A DNA stretch of 64,000 nucleotides, from positions 62,001-126,000 of the forward strand of contig DRHW01000004.1 in the NCBI GenBank assembly GCA_011053005.1, written 5' to 3'. Position numbers and translations under genes: made by a program. Position 1 is the stretch's first letter. Each line of letters starts with the position of its first letter. This DNA comes from Methylophaga sp. (lineage in GTDB: Bacteria; Pseudomonadota; Gammaproteobacteria; Nitrosococcales; Methylophagaceae). Below the pieces are notes generated by a model. That model did not search any database. It was given only the letters and a program-made list of their open reading frames with translations, and was not told where the DNA came from. Shown one piece after another: positions 26,564 through 36,358 of the stretch.

Positions 26564-27325
26564 CTATTTAGCCTGATTTAATAGCGGCTTGGTAAGCACT
26601 ACCACTAATAATAATGTCCAAACCGTAATCGCACCTGTTGGTAAATCAAATATCAATGAGCAGATTAAGCCTAGCAAGTAAGCCATTAAACCAATCATAT
26701 AGGCGATGAATAAACGCTTTTTCATATTAGCGATATGTCGACTGGCCAGTGCAGGTAAAATTAAGCTAGCAAAAACAAGATATATACCTACTAACTGTAC
26801 GGATGCGGTAACAGCCAACGAAAAAACTAAATAAAACAACATCGGCTTTTCTTTGCAATTAAAGGTAAACCAAACAAGTAACAATGGAACATAAAGTGCC
26901 ATCACCCATAGTAATTGCTCATAGCTAACCCATAAAATTTGCCCAACTAATAAGTCATGCAATAACTCATCACTATGCGGCGCATAACTAGCTAATAACA
27001 ATCCACCACTTGCTGCTAAGACAAACAGCAAGCCAATTAACGCTTCTAAACTACGGGCATGATGTCGTTCTAACCAATGAATAAGCGCAGCGCCTGACAG
27101 CGCACTTAAGCCAGCAAATAATTGTATTTGCCAACTTGCGAGCTCACCACCAAAGACAGTCGCTGCAATAACACCTAAAGCAGCAATTTGAGCAATGGCT
27201 ATATCAATAAATATAATGCCGCGTTTAAGTACCTCTTGTCCTAAGGGCACATGGGTAGACAGGACGAGAGCACCCGCCAAAAAGGCGGGCACAATCAACA
27301 TCACATCAAAATTTGATACGATCAC
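26564..27325 (-). CDS. Metal ABC transporter permease, ZnuB-like (ABC-3 family)
   Basis: The 253-residue protein has about seven to eight transmembrane segments. It carries the ABC-3 family signature VLSTHVPLGQEVLKRGIIFIDIAIAQIAALGV, followed by an HWLERHH stretch and SLEALIGLLFVLAASGGLLLAS. It is the inner-membrane channel for zinc- or manganese-type cations. Its start overlaps the stop of the substrate-binding protein gene by four bases. No ATPase gene occurs in this cluster, so a ZnuC-like ATPase must be encoded elsewhere. Metal specificity is inferred from the binding protein and neighbours. Confidence 0.85.
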   Translation of the reverse strand: MIVSNFDVMLIVPAFLAGALVLSTHVPLGQEVLKRGIIFIDIAIAQIAALGVIAATVFGGELASWQIQLFAGLSALSGAALIHWLERHHARSLEALIGLLFVLAASGGLLLASYAPHSDELLHDLLVGQILWVSYEQLLWVMALYVPLLLVWFTFNCKEKPMLFYLVFSLAVTASVQLVGIYLVFASLILPALASRHIANMKKRLFIAYMIGLMAYLLGLICSLIFDLPTGAITVWTLLLVVVLTKPLLNQAK

Positions 27326-28221
27326 TTATTCGCATCCAATAAACGTTGAATAGTGTCATCAAACAAACTAAATAAATCGGTACTTTGGTCATCACCACCA
27401 ACGGTAAACGGAAGCGTTGCTTTATTAATACCTGTTTTACTTACTAACCAATCTGTCGGGCGTGATGGTTGATAAGCGGCGTTAATCACCATTTTAGCTG
27501 GAGTGACTTTTAGTTTATTGAGTACATTATTCAAATCATCAACCGTCGGTGGAATACCTGGTTTAGCTTCAAGTGTTGTCACTTTATTTAAACCTAACCA
27601 ATCAAATAAATAGCCCCAACCATTATGTTGCACGACAACCGATACGCCTTTAAGCGGTGCTGCTTGTTGTTGCCATTTAGTGATCGCTAACTGCCAACGT
27701 TGATTAAAATCTTGCCAGCGTTGTTCATATAACTCTGCGTTAGCACTATCTACATCTTGTAAGCGTTTTGTCAGTGATTTAGCGACATTTAAAATGTTCA
27801 ATGGACTCGTTTGAATATGTGGATTACCAGCAGCATGAACATCACCTTGACTGCGATCAAGTACCGTTGGTACATCAGATAATTTGACGCTGTCAGATGC
27901 CATGAAATAACCCGCAGCGCCAGTTTGAATGGCACTGTTGCCTGACTTTTGTTGTAATAATGGTAACCAACCTATTTCTAATTCGGCACCGGTACATACT
28001 AATAAATCAGCACGTCTTGCTTTAGCAATTAAGCTAGGGCGAGCCTGAATGTAATGTGGATCTTGCAAGCCTGTTGTTGCAGAATAGACCGTTACATGAT
28101 CGCCACCTAGTTCTTTACTTAATGCCGCCCATTCGGGTTCACAGGCAAAAATATTGATGTCTGCTAAGGCGCTGTGAGCAAACAATAAAGGTATTAATAC
28201 AATTAATTTTCTCATTTTCAT
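27322..28221 (-). CDS. Metal ABC transporter substrate-binding protein, ZnuA-like
   Basis: The 299-residue protein has a signal peptide (about residues 1-20, HSALA-DINIFACEPEW). It has the cluster A-I metal-binding fold with candidate histidine ligands in LQDPHYIQARPS, GNPHIQTSP and VVQHNGWGYLFDWLGL. The acidic ligand common in ZnuA is not obvious, and the His-rich loop of many ZnuA proteins is missing, so it is a divergent member. It should capture zinc or a similar metal in the periplasm for the overlapping permease. An outer-membrane protein gene lies only five bases upstream. Confidence 0.85.
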   Translation of the reverse strand: MKMRKLIVLIPLLFAHSALADINIFACEPEWAALSKELGGDHVTVYSATTGLQDPHYIQARPSLIAKARRADLLVCTGAELEIGWLPLLQQKSGNSAIQTGAAGYFMASDSVKLSDVPTVLDRSQGDVHAAGNPHIQTSPLNILNVAKSLTKRLQDVDSANAELYEQRWQDFNQRWQLAITKWQQQAAPLKGVSVVVQHNGWGYLFDWLGLNKVTTLEAKPGIPPTVDDLNNVLNKLKVTPAKMVINAAYQPSRPTDWLVSKTGINKATLPFTVGGDDQSTDLFSLFDDTIQRLLDANK

Positions 28222-28226
28222 ATTCC

Positions 28227-29621
28227 TTAATAACTATGTGCGCCATGAGCGCCTAGGCTGACGGTGTATTGCAATAACAATTGCAGATCATCGTCACTAT
28301 AAGATTGGTCATAGTTAACTTGGGCGCGAATACGGCTAAATTCACTTGGTAAGTATTCAACCATTACACTGCTACGTTGTGGATTGTTATAGTTTCCATC
28401 AAGTCCTGCATCGGCTAATAATTCAGTATCTGATGCTTTGTGATCACTACCGACCCAGTCATACCTTAAACCTGAGCGCCATTGCGGATTGAATTGATAA
28501 ACACCTTCTACATAGCCGCCATATTGTTTGCCATCATAATTTGCGTACTCATCATCACCATGAGTGATATTGCCATTATCATTTAGCATGAAATATTCAC
28601 CAATAAGGCTGAAGTTTTGCTGGCGGAAGTTACCATTTTTAGCCCATTTGTAGACCAACGAGATATTGCTAATATCGGTGTCGCCATTGAATAGTGCAGA
28701 AGTTGCTTCTTCAGCACCGTGGCTGTGACCACCACTATACTCACGATTTTCTGGATTTGATTCCCAATGAGAGACGCTGGCTTCCCAACTACTTTCAATA
28801 CCAATATCACCACCTGTTTTGGCGTAGATCAACCAATCGCCAATGCCGTTATGGTCACCGCCACCAGGATAACTATCACCAGCGCCCACTGTTCCACCCA
28901 ATTCAATCAATTGATCAGTGGGAAGTACATACGATAGCTTCAAACCATCAGTTGATAATTGGTTACCAAATAAACCTCGGTAAATAAGCGGTGCATCAGC
29001 AAAATTCCATGCATGGGCATGACGTTGATTTAAATAACCAATTGGAGCAAAGAAGCGACCTGCACGTGCCGTCACGCCATTACCTAAACCTAGTGATTCT
29101 ATAAAGGCTTCTTCAATCTCGACTTCAGTTTCACCTTCATGCTCATGCAAAGCGACGGTTGCTTGACCATATAAAGATTGGTCGATGTTAGCACTCAAGG
29201 TTAATTCACTTTCACCTAGAGAAAAACCTTCTTTACCTAATTCGCCTTCGCCTTGAAGAGCAAACCCATCTAAAGCATAGTTTTCTGGATTATTTTGATA
29301 TTGGTTAAAACCGCCATTTAATACCATGCTAATCGCAGGATTAAAGCTATTTTTAGAACTAGCAGTATTGGCAATCGGAGCCGGTGCTGCTGGCGGCGTA
29401 TTCTTAATGGTGTCATTAAGTTGGGTTGTAGAAGATTCATTGTCGGCAAGACGTTGTTCTAATTGATTAATGCGCTGTTCGTATTCAGCGCGCATTTGAG
29501 ATATTTCGGCTTTTAAATCACTAATTGAATTAGGGGTTGAATTATCAGATTGAGCAGCAAAAAGAGGTGAGGCAGGTGCAAGCACCACCGCAATAAGCAG
29601 TGTTAATTTTAATCGTTTCAT
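28227..29621 (-). CDS. Porin-like outer membrane protein linked to metal uptake
   Basis: The 464-residue protein has a signal peptide (ending near LFAAQS, about residue 23). A coiled-coil segment follows (about 30-66, ISDLKAEISQMRAEYEQRINQLEQRLADNES), then a low-complexity linker and a long beta-barrel domain. The barrel contains RAGRFFAPIGYLNQRHAHAWNFADAPLIYRGLFG and a His-containing loop SGGHSHGAEEA. The coiled coil plus barrel layout is porin-like. Placement immediately ahead of ZnuA/ZnuB-like genes suggests it admits metal across the outer membrane, perhaps under Zur control; no clear Zur box was recognised. Confidence 0.75.
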   Translation of the reverse strand: MKRLKLTLLIAVVLAPASPLFAAQSDNSTPNSISDLKAEISQMRAEYEQRINQLEQRLADNESSTTQLNDTIKNTPPAAPAPIANTASSKNSFNPAISMVLNGGFNQYQNNPENYALDGFALQGEGELGKEGFSLGESELTLSANIDQSLYGQATVALHEHEGETEVEIEEAFIESLGLGNGVTARAGRFFAPIGYLNQRHAHAWNFADAPLIYRGLFGNQLSTDGLKLSYVLPTDQLIELGGTVGAGDSYPGGGDHNGIGDWLIYAKTGGDIGIESSWEASVSHWESNPENREYSGGHSHGAEEATSALFNGDTDISNISLVYKWAKNGNFRQQNFSLIGEYFMLNDNGNITHGDDEYANYDGKQYGGYVEGVYQFNPQWRSGLRYDWVGSDHKASDTELLADAGLDGNYNNPQRSSVMVEYLPSEFSRIRAQVNYDQSYSDDDLQLLLQYTVSLGAHGAHSY

Positions 29622-29711
29622 TGTGTTTTCTCATAGCATAAATTACAGGGATGAGTCGTCAAAAGACGGAACAATTCTGTAAAAATATAAAAATAAAATG
29701 TGTTTTATGGG

Positions 29712-30002
29712 CTATGAAAAGCTAGGTGGGCCGCGAATGGTATGATTTTCACGTATGCGATTGGCTACATAAGTGATGGTAAAAGAAGATTCAGCAAAAC
29801 TATATTCAATGGTTGGCTGAGGAAGAGTCGTCGCTACTAAGTCTAGCGTTGGAGTATGAGTGATACTCTCGAATCGCTGACATTGATCACTGGCAATGTG
29901 GAAGGGGTGTTCCGTATCATGCCAAATGGCAAACGACTGCATGAACAGCACAAGTGCTGTTAGCAGGTAAAGCCATTGGCGATGCTTAATGATAAGGTTC
30001 AC
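29712..30002 (-). CDS. Small exported His-containing protein (DUF2946-like)
   Basis: The 96-residue protein has one N-terminal hydrophobic helix or signal (about 10-27). A short periplasmic part has HDTEHPFHIASDQCQRFES and the ending RIRENHTIRGPPSFS. The terminal R-x-PP motif and the His/Cys-rich middle resemble small DUF2946-type proteins that often accompany zinc or copper uptake genes. The metal link is inferred from the neighbours, because the porin and ZnuA-like genes follow directly. It lies 12 bases after dapE on the same strand. Confidence 0.6.
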   Translation of the reverse strand: MNLIIKHRQWLYLLTALVLFMQSFAIWHDTEHPFHIASDQCQRFESITHTPTLDLVATTLPQPTIEYSFAESSFTITYVANRIRENHTIRGPPSFS

Positions 30003-30014
30003 GGGGGAGATTGC

Positions 30015-31160
<1,146 letters not shown>

Positions 31161-31174
31161 TTAATTCCACATAA

Positions 31175-31651
31175 TTATAAATCTAGTCCAACAGTCATTA
31201 GAAGACCTGCAAACCCTAACATTGAAACATCAGCGCCGTAACGGCCTGCTTTATAACCAACACTTGGGATGATCGCTGGCGCAGTGCCTAGGCCATTAAA
31301 TGGAATATTATCTTGATATTCACCACGGTAGCCATGAAGTAAACCTGCGGTTACTCTACTATGAAAACCTTCAAATGAGTCGTGGTAGTTCCAAATTTTA
31401 CCGGCATATACGTATTGAGAAAACTGTCCGAAAGAGTTATCAAATAACGCTAATCCATATAACCAATCATTTTTTTTAACGGCTTCTAAACTTACCAGAA
31501 TATCGGGCCCAGAATAATCAGAGCTAGATTTATAATGGGTATAAGTCCCGCCTTGCAGATAAAGATGGTCATAACTTAGCCAATTATCATCTGCTTCAGC
31601 AACTAAAGGGCTGAGTAATGCTAGGCATAACAAGGATCGAACTAGATTCAT
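31175..31651 (-). CDS. Small outer-membrane beta-barrel protein, PagP-like size
   Basis: The 158-residue protein has a signal peptide (about 1-20, LSPLVAEA-DDNW). A mature part of about 140 residues made of alternating strands includes SYDHLYLQGGTYTHYKSSSDY, LALFDNSFGQFSQYVYAGKIW and VTAGLLHGYRGEYQDNIPFNGLGTAPAIIPSVGYK. This matches a short barrel family in pseudomonads, often labelled 'sn-glycerol-3-phosphate transporter', that looks like a PagP-type eight-stranded barrel. Enzyme activity is not established. It is inserted between the ArsC-like gene and dapE in a tight minus-strand run. Confidence 0.68.
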   Translation of the reverse strand: MNLVRSLLCLALLSPLVAEADDNWLSYDHLYLQGGTYTHYKSSSDYSGPDILVSLEAVKKNDWLYGLALFDNSFGQFSQYVYAGKIWNYHDSFEGFHSRVTAGLLHGYRGEYQDNIPFNGLGTAPAIIPSVGYKAGRYGADVSMLGFAGLLMTVGLDL

Positions 31652-31662
31652 GTAAGGATTTC

Positions 31663-32004
31663 TCAGAGTGAGGTTGTGTAAATTTCGTCATCAAACCCGA
31701 CCAGAATAATGTCATTTTTCACTAAAACAGGCCGTTTAATAATTGAAGGGGAGGCTAACATCAAAGCTATCGCACTTTCCCTGTTAATGTTGTCGCGTTG
31801 TGCTTGGTCAACTTGTCGCCATGTTGTGCTGCGTTTATTGAGCAGCGTTTCCCAGCTGACAGATTGTAGCCAAACATCGATTGTTTTTTGATCAATGCCA
31901 TCATCGCGAAAATCATGAAATTGAAAAGCCACGCCGTTGGCTTCTAACCAACGGCGTGCTTTTTTAACGGTATCGCAGTTCTTAATGCCGTAAACAGTGA
32001 TCAT
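31663..32004 (-). CDS. ArsC/Spx-family thioredoxin-fold protein, YffB-like
   Basis: The 113-residue protein opens [20 protein letters not shown], the single-cysteine version of the ArsC/Spx active site. It continues with FHDFRDDGIDQKTIDVWL and LLNKRSTTWRQ. It resembles E. coli YffB, which lies next to dapE and binds glutathione but lacks proven arsenate reductase activity. Its start overlaps the dapD stop by one base and dapE is two genes downstream, so the association with diaminopimelate genes is conserved. The physiological role is unknown. Confidence 0.87.
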   Translation of the reverse strand: MITVYGIKNCDTVKKARRWLEANGVAFQFHDFRDDGIDQKTIDVWLQSVSWETLLNKRSTTWRQVDQAQRDNINRESAIALMLASPSIIKRPVLVKNDIILVGFDDEIYTTSL

Positions 32005-32825
32005 TAAATATCGCGTAATAATTCGTTAATGCCGACTTTGCCACGTGTTTTTGCATCAACTTGTTTAACGATAACCGCGCAATAAAGGCTGTAAGTACCA
32101 CATTTAGAAGGTAAGTTACCTGATACAACAACTGAACCTGCTGGGATACGGCCATAGGTAATTTCACCGGTCATACGGTTGAAGATTTTAGTGCTTTGAC
32201 CAATGTAAACGCCCATTGAGATAACAGCGCCTTCTTCGACAATCACACCTTCTACCACTTCAGAACGTGCGCCGATGAAGCAGTTGTCTTCGATGATTGT
32301 TGGACCAGCTTGTAAAGGTTCTAAAACACCACCGATACCTACACCACCTGAAAGGTGAACGTTTTTACCAATTTGTGCACATGAACCAACGGTTGCCCAT
32401 GTATCCACCATCGTGCCTGAATCAACATAAGCGCCAATATTAACGTAAGAAGGCATCAATACAACGCTTGGTGCGATATAAGAACCACGACGAACATTAG
32501 CTGGTGGTACAACACGGATACCGGCTTTATTAAAATCTTCTTCATTAAAGCTAGCAAATTTAGGTTCAACTTTATCGTAAAAGTTGGTTTCACCACCGTC
32601 CATGATTCTGTTGTCATTTAAACGGAAAGACAGTAAAACGGCTTTTTTAAGCCATTGATTTACAATCCAATCGCCATTTTGTTTTTCAGCAACACGAGCT
32701 GATCCGTTATCTAACATGGCTAATGCTTGATCTACTGCATTTTTAACCTTAGCTTCAGCATTAGCAGGTGTGATATCTGCACGGCGTTCAAAGGCTTCTT
32801 CAATAATCTGTTGAATATCGCTCAT
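32004..32825 (-). CDS. dapD: Tetrahydrodipicolinate N-succinyltransferase DapD
   Basis: DapD transfers succinate from succinyl-CoA to tetrahydrodipicolinate, the first step of the succinylase branch to lysine. The 273-residue protein has the family's N-terminal helical region ([33 protein letters not shown]) and a left-handed beta-helix of hexapeptide repeats from about residue 110 ([59 protein letters not shown], read in parts). Full length. It lies between dapC and the ArsC-like gene in one operon. Confidence 0.97.
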   Translation of the reverse strand: MSDIQQIIEEAFERRADITPANAEAKVKNAVDQALAMLDNGSARVAEKQNGDWIVNQWLKKAVLLSFRLNDNRIMDGGETNFYDKVEPKFASFNEEDFNKAGIRVVPPANVRRGSYIAPSVVLMPSYVNIGAYVDSGTMVDTWATVGSCAQIGKNVHLSGGVGIGGVLEPLQAGPTIIEDNCFIGARSEVVEGVIVEEGAVISMGVYIGQSTKIFNRMTGEITYGRIPAGSVVVSGNLPSKCGTYSLYCAVIVKQVDAKTRGKVGINELLRDI

Positions 32826-32856
32826 TTTCTTTCTCCATTAGGGACTTGATAGTCGG

Positions 32857-34053
32857 TCATAAGGTGTTTATTAATTTTACAATTCGGTGGGCCGCATCAA
32901 TACACTCAGCTATTGGCGCAACTAAGGCCATGCGAATGCGATGTGAACCTGGATTTTTATTATCATTATCCCGTGCTAAAAAACTACCGGGCAATACAGT
33001 CACGTTTTGTTCATCGAATAGACGACGAGCAAAATCAGTATCCGATACTGTCGTTTCAGCCCACAGATAAAAGCCTGCTTCAGGCAAGGTAACATTCATT
33101 ACTGGCGATAAAATCGCTAATACAGCATCAAATTTTTCGCGATAAAGTTGGCGATTGGTAATGACGTGTTGCTCATCTTGCCATGCGATAAGCGAGGCTG
33201 CTTGGGTAAAAGCAGACATCGCACAACCATGATATGTGCGGTAACGCAGGAAGTCTTTGATGATTTTGGCATCACCAGCAACAAATCCAGAACGTAAACC
33301 GGGTGCATTAGAACGCTTTGATAAACTATGAAATACCACGCAACGACTTAAATCGTTATAACCTGCTGCAGTCGCCGCTTCTAATAAGCCGACAGGCGGT
33401 TGATTTTCATCAAAATAAAGCTCGGAATAACATTCATCAGAGGCAATGATGAAATCATGTTGATGAGCCAATTCGATGAGTTTGATTAAGGTGGCTTGCT
33501 CAATAACCGCACCCGTTGGATTACCCGGACTGCATAAATACAATAACTGACAACGATCCCACACATCAGCTGATACGGCATCAAAGTCTGGATTAAAGTT
33601 ATTGTCAGCAGTGCAGTTAAGAAAATAGGGTGTTGCACCGGCTAAAATCGCAGCACCTTCATATATTTGATAAAAGGGATTCGGCATTACAACTAGTGGC
33701 GTGGGTTTGCTACGATCAATAACGGCTTGAGCAAAGGCAAATAGGGCTTCACGAGTACCATTTACAGGCAAGATTTGCGTCGCCGCGTCAATATTTCCAG
33801 CAAGATGAAAACGATTATCTAACCAAGCCGCGATAGTTTGGCGTAACGCGATTGAACCGGCCGTTGTAGGGTAAGTTGATAAGCCATCTAAATGCTTGAT
33901 CATTGCCTCGGTAATAAACGCAGGCGTTGGATGTTTGGGCTCACCAATCGATAATGCGATATGAGTGAGATCAGTCGGTGGTGTGCATCCTGCTTTTAGT
34001 TGCGCAAGTTTTTCGAACGGATAAGGATGCAAGTAGGCTAGATCTGGATTCAT
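32857..34053 (-). CDS. dapC: Succinyldiaminopimelate aminotransferase DapC
   Basis: The 398-residue fold-type I PLP aminotransferase makes N-succinyl-diaminopimelate from the keto acid, between DapD and DapE. Visible motifs are the PLP-binding SDECYSELYF, the Schiff-base lysine in FHSLSKRSNAPGLRSGFVAGD and the closing SHRIRMALV with its carboxylate-binding arginine. It begins MNPDLAYLHPYPFEKLAQLKAG, as in DapC of pseudomonads. It is the first gene of the minus-strand dap run and is divergent from the EamA transporter gene. Confidence 0.93.
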   Translation of the reverse strand: MNPDLAYLHPYPFEKLAQLKAGCTPPTDLTHIALSIGEPKHPTPAFITEAMIKHLDGLSTYPTTAGSIALRQTIAAWLDNRFHLAGNIDAATQILPVNGTREALFAFAQAVIDRSKPTPLVVMPNPFYQIYEGAAILAGATPYFLNCTADNNFNPDFDAVSADVWDRCQLLYLCSPGNPTGAVIEQATLIKLIELAHQHDFIIASDECYSELYFDENQPPVGLLEAATAAGYNDLSRCVVFHSLSKRSNAPGLRSGFVAGDAKIIKDFLRYRTYHGCAMSAFTQAASLIAWQDEQHVITNRQLYREKFDAVLAILSPVMNVTLPEAGFYLWAETTVSDTDFARRLFDEQNVTVLPGSFLARDNDNKNPGSHRIRMALVAPIAECIDAAHRIVKLINTL

Positions 34054-34122
34054 AAGAAGTAACGATTAAATAAAGCCGACTATTATAACGGGTTATAGCT
34101 TAGTCGTGGTATAAGGTTCGCC

Positions 34123-34998
34123 ATGAAGACATCACATACTGCACACAACCGTTTAGCCATCGCGGCCTTATTATTCTCATCAACGTTATGGGGAACAATT
34201 TGGTATCCATTGCGCTGGCTAGATGAAGCGGGTTTATCAGCAGTATGGAGTTCGCTCGTGATGTATCTTGCTGCGGGCATATTAGCGCTGCCTTTTTTAT
34301 TCAAAAAAAATATTTTTAAGTTAAGTGATCGTAAGGATTTAATCTTTTTAGCCATCGCTGCTGGCGTGACGAATATTGCTTTTCTAGTCGCATTGACCGA
34401 AGGTGAAGTGATGCGAGTGATGTTATTGTTTTACTTGTCACCGATATGGTCTGTTTTGCTAAGTCGCTGGTGGTTAAAGGAACAACTATCAGCCACTGCT
34501 ATCGCTATGTTAGTGGTGGCAATGATTGGTTCATTAGTCATGTTATGGGACACAAATATTGGTTTTCCTTGGCCGCAAGGTTTGGCTGATTGGCTTGCCA
34601 TAACTGCGAGTATTGCTTTTTCAATCAATAATGTTTTGGCTAGAAAATTAGCAAATGTATCTATGGCGGCTAAAACAGGCGTGATTTGGTGGGGCGTTGT
34701 GATTGCTTCCATTTTTGTTTTGGGTTGGCAACAAACGCCAATACCAGACGTATCGATGAATATTTGGGTTGTTGCAGGTATGGTCGGAGTCTTTGGTACT
34801 GTTTTTATGACAATGGCTGCTTTATACGGTATCGCTCGAATGCCGATTTATCATTCATCGGTCATTATGTTATTTGAGTTAGTTGCCGCGGCAATATCTG
34901 CTTGGGCATTAACGAGCGAGATTATGTCATTACAAGAATGGTTAGGTGGCGCTTTGATTCTGTTAGCTGCCTATGGCATCGCTAAATCAGAAACTTAA
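34123..34998 (+). CDS. EamA/DMT family transporter
   Basis: The 291-residue protein has ten predicted transmembrane helices arranged as two EamA repeats, the drug/metabolite transporter layout. The first repeat starts AALLFSSTLWGTIWYPLRWLDEAGLSAVWSSLVMYLAAGILALPFLF; the second begins near LADWLAITASIAFSINNVLARKLA. Such proteins are usually metabolite or amino-acid exporters, but substrate cannot be read from sequence. It is divergent from dapC, so export of an amino acid is a loose possibility only. Confidence 0.88.
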   Translation: MKTSHTAHNRLAIAALLFSSTLWGTIWYPLRWLDEAGLSAVWSSLVMYLAAGILALPFLFKKNIFKLSDRKDLIFLAIAAGVTNIAFLVALTEGEVMRVMLLFYLSPIWSVLLSRWWLKEQLSATAIAMLVVAMIGSLVMLWDTNIGFPWPQGLADWLAITASIAFSINNVLARKLANVSMAAKTGVIWWGVVIASIFVLGWQQTPIPDVSMNIWVVAGMVGVFGTVFMTMAALYGIARMPIYHSSVIMLFELVAAAISAWALTSEIMSLQEWLGGALILLAAYGIAKSET

Positions 34999-35176
34999 AT
35001 TTTTTTACATTAAGGCTATTTTAGATAGTTGGCACGTTATCTATGCGACTTTATATAGTGTTGCCAAACAAGTTTTATTGATAACATTATTGACGACTAG
35101 CTATAAAACACCGATAAATTAAGCAGAAAGCTACTGTTTAACAACACATTACATACCATTTAAAAAAGGGGTTTTT

Positions 35177-35563
35177 ATGATTAAATCAATTGCTCACGCC
35201 AGCTTTTTAGTTGCTGATGTTGCTAAATCGTTAGAGTTTTATTGTGGTGTATTAGACATTCACTTGAATGAACATCGGCCAAACTTCCCATATGACGGTG
35301 CTTGGTTAGATCTTAATGCACAAGGTCAGCAGTTGCATTTAATGAAGCTACCTAATCCTGATTCGATAGATGGCCGTCCTGAACATGGTGGCAGAGACAA
35401 GCACGTTGCATTAGTGGTGGATGATTTAGATGCTTTGGCCGACAAGTTCGAATCTGCTGGCGTTGCATTCTCAAGAAGTAAGTCAGGTCGAGCTGCTTTC
35501 TTTTGTCGTGATCCTGATGGAAATGCGTTGGAATTTTCTGAAGATTTTACTCCTGCAAAATAG
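35177..35563 (+). CDS. VOC (glyoxalase/bleomycin-resistance) superfamily protein
   Basis: The 128-residue protein is a single vicinal-oxygen-chelate domain with two beta-alpha-beta-beta-beta modules. It opens SIAHASFLVADVAKSLEFYCGVLDIHLNEHRPNFPYDGAWLDL (in parts). Candidate metal ligands are the N-terminal His (IAHASF), a HLM histidine, DKHVALVV and the terminal glutamate in NALEFSED. Substrate is unknown. It has its own AAAAGGGG ribosome site and stands alone, followed by the long repeat-bearing gap. Confidence 0.87.
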   Translation: MIKSIAHASFLVADVAKSLEFYCGVLDIHLNEHRPNFPYDGAWLDLNAQGQQLHLMKLPNPDSIDGRPEHGGRDKHVALVVDDLDALADKFESAGVAFSRSKSGRAAFFCRDPDGNALEFSEDFTPAK

Positions 35564-35590
35564 CTACATTTTAAACTGAATTTACAGAGA

Positions 35591-35732
35591 TCAATGACTT
35601 AGCGAGTTACTCACACTATCTGTGGATAACTCTGTGGTTAACTTACGAAGAAATCGCTAAGTCATTAATCTGTAACAATCTCTATTATTTGGTTAAAAAT
35701 TAACCACCAATGAAATTTTGATATAAAACAAT
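35591..35732 (+). repeat. DnaA-box repeat, copy 1
   Basis: Arms AATGACTTAGCGA (35593-35605) and TCGCTAAGTCATT (35654-35666) form a perfect 13-bp inverted repeat. Between them lie TGTGGATAA (35621-35629, the exact complement of the DnaA box TTATCCACA) and a near-match TGTGGTTAA twelve bases later (35633-35641). A shared tail follows with TGTAACAATCT and the hairpin GGTTAA-AAA-TTAACC (35691-35705). The element aligns with the copy at 36101. Confidence 0.85.
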
Positions 35733-36100
35733 GGTTTAATGTCTTTAGTGTGATGGGTTATTAATTAACTCAACGCGGATAATACAAACTTTTGTGATGA
35801 ATATCAGAGTGTATAACTTACTTGATCTCCGACAAATGAATATTGCTTTAAGCTTTTTTTATGTTGATAAATAATAAAGATGACCTTCCGGTATAGATCT
35901 TAATTCAAGGTTTAAGTCAGCAAAGAAACAATAGATACCCGATGATTAATCTTGATGGCTGGCAACGGTAAAAATTGAGCAATCGCTCACTATTCTGCGG
36001 TCAGGTTTATTTTAAAACTAATCTAGTGTTCTCTTTTCAGCACACTATTAGCTTGAGTTATGCAAGATAAATCGGTTAATTTCAATCGAAAATATCACTA

Positions 36101-36242
36101 TCAATGACTTACAGACTTACTCACAATATCTGTGGATAACTCTGTGGGTAACATGCTGACAAATCGCTAAGTCATTATTTTGTAACAATCTACCTCTATT
36201 TGGTTAAAAATCAACCACGATCTAAATTGCTATAAAAATCAT
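36101..36242 (+). repeat. DnaA-box repeat, copy 2
   Basis: This copy aligns without gaps to copy 1 over the first 90 bases at a shift of 510, with roughly a dozen mismatches, and continues through GGTTAAAAAT after a one-base indel. It keeps TGTGGATAA (36131-36139), a near-match TGTGGGTAA (36143-36151) and the right arm TCGCTAAGTCATT (36164-36176). The left arm is mutated (AATGACTTACAGA). Confidence 0.85.
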
Positions 36243-36269
36243 ATAGATAGATTGCTTTTTAATGCTATC

Positions 36270-36282
36270 AATGACTTAGCGA
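36270..36282 (+). repeat. Third isolated arm of the DnaA-box repeat
   Basis: An exact AATGACTTAGCGA arm, preceded by the same TC, occurs 94 bases after the right arm of copy 2 and can pair with it. The bases after it (TTATTGTGGACTT) only loosely resemble the DnaA-box core, so this may be a truncated third copy. Confidence 0.65.
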
Positions 36283-36358
36283 CGACTGTTATTGTGGACT
36301 TGCACTGACGTTCCTAAATGGTGCATAACTTTGTTAGCTTACTAACAGATTACTCAGT

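Larger units (their letters stand above)
35564..36358. other. Long intergenic region with a duplicated DnaA-box element
   Basis: This 795-base gap between the VOC gene and ttcA has no convincing open frame on either strand. It holds two diverged copies of a ~140-bp element in the same orientation and a third isolated arm; the ~360 bases between the copies are AT-rich and show no feature I can name. It contains no tRNA-like fold, no transposase remnant and no clear terminator for the flanking convergent genes. Confidence 0.75.

Noticed and set aside
29690-29706. ATAAAATGTGTTTTAT as a possible Zur box
   Set aside because: It lacks the GTTATA-type half sites of known Zur operators and is only a short AT-rich symmetry.
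35030-35047. TGGCACG upstream of the VOC gene resembling a sigma-54 promoter
   Set aside because: The following GC is twelve bases after GG instead of ten and no TTGC element is present.
35564-36358. The gap as chromosomal oriC
   Set aside because: DnaA boxes are present, but dnaA, dnaN, rpmH and mnmG are absent and no clear unwinding-element repeats were seen; kept only as a possibility in findings.
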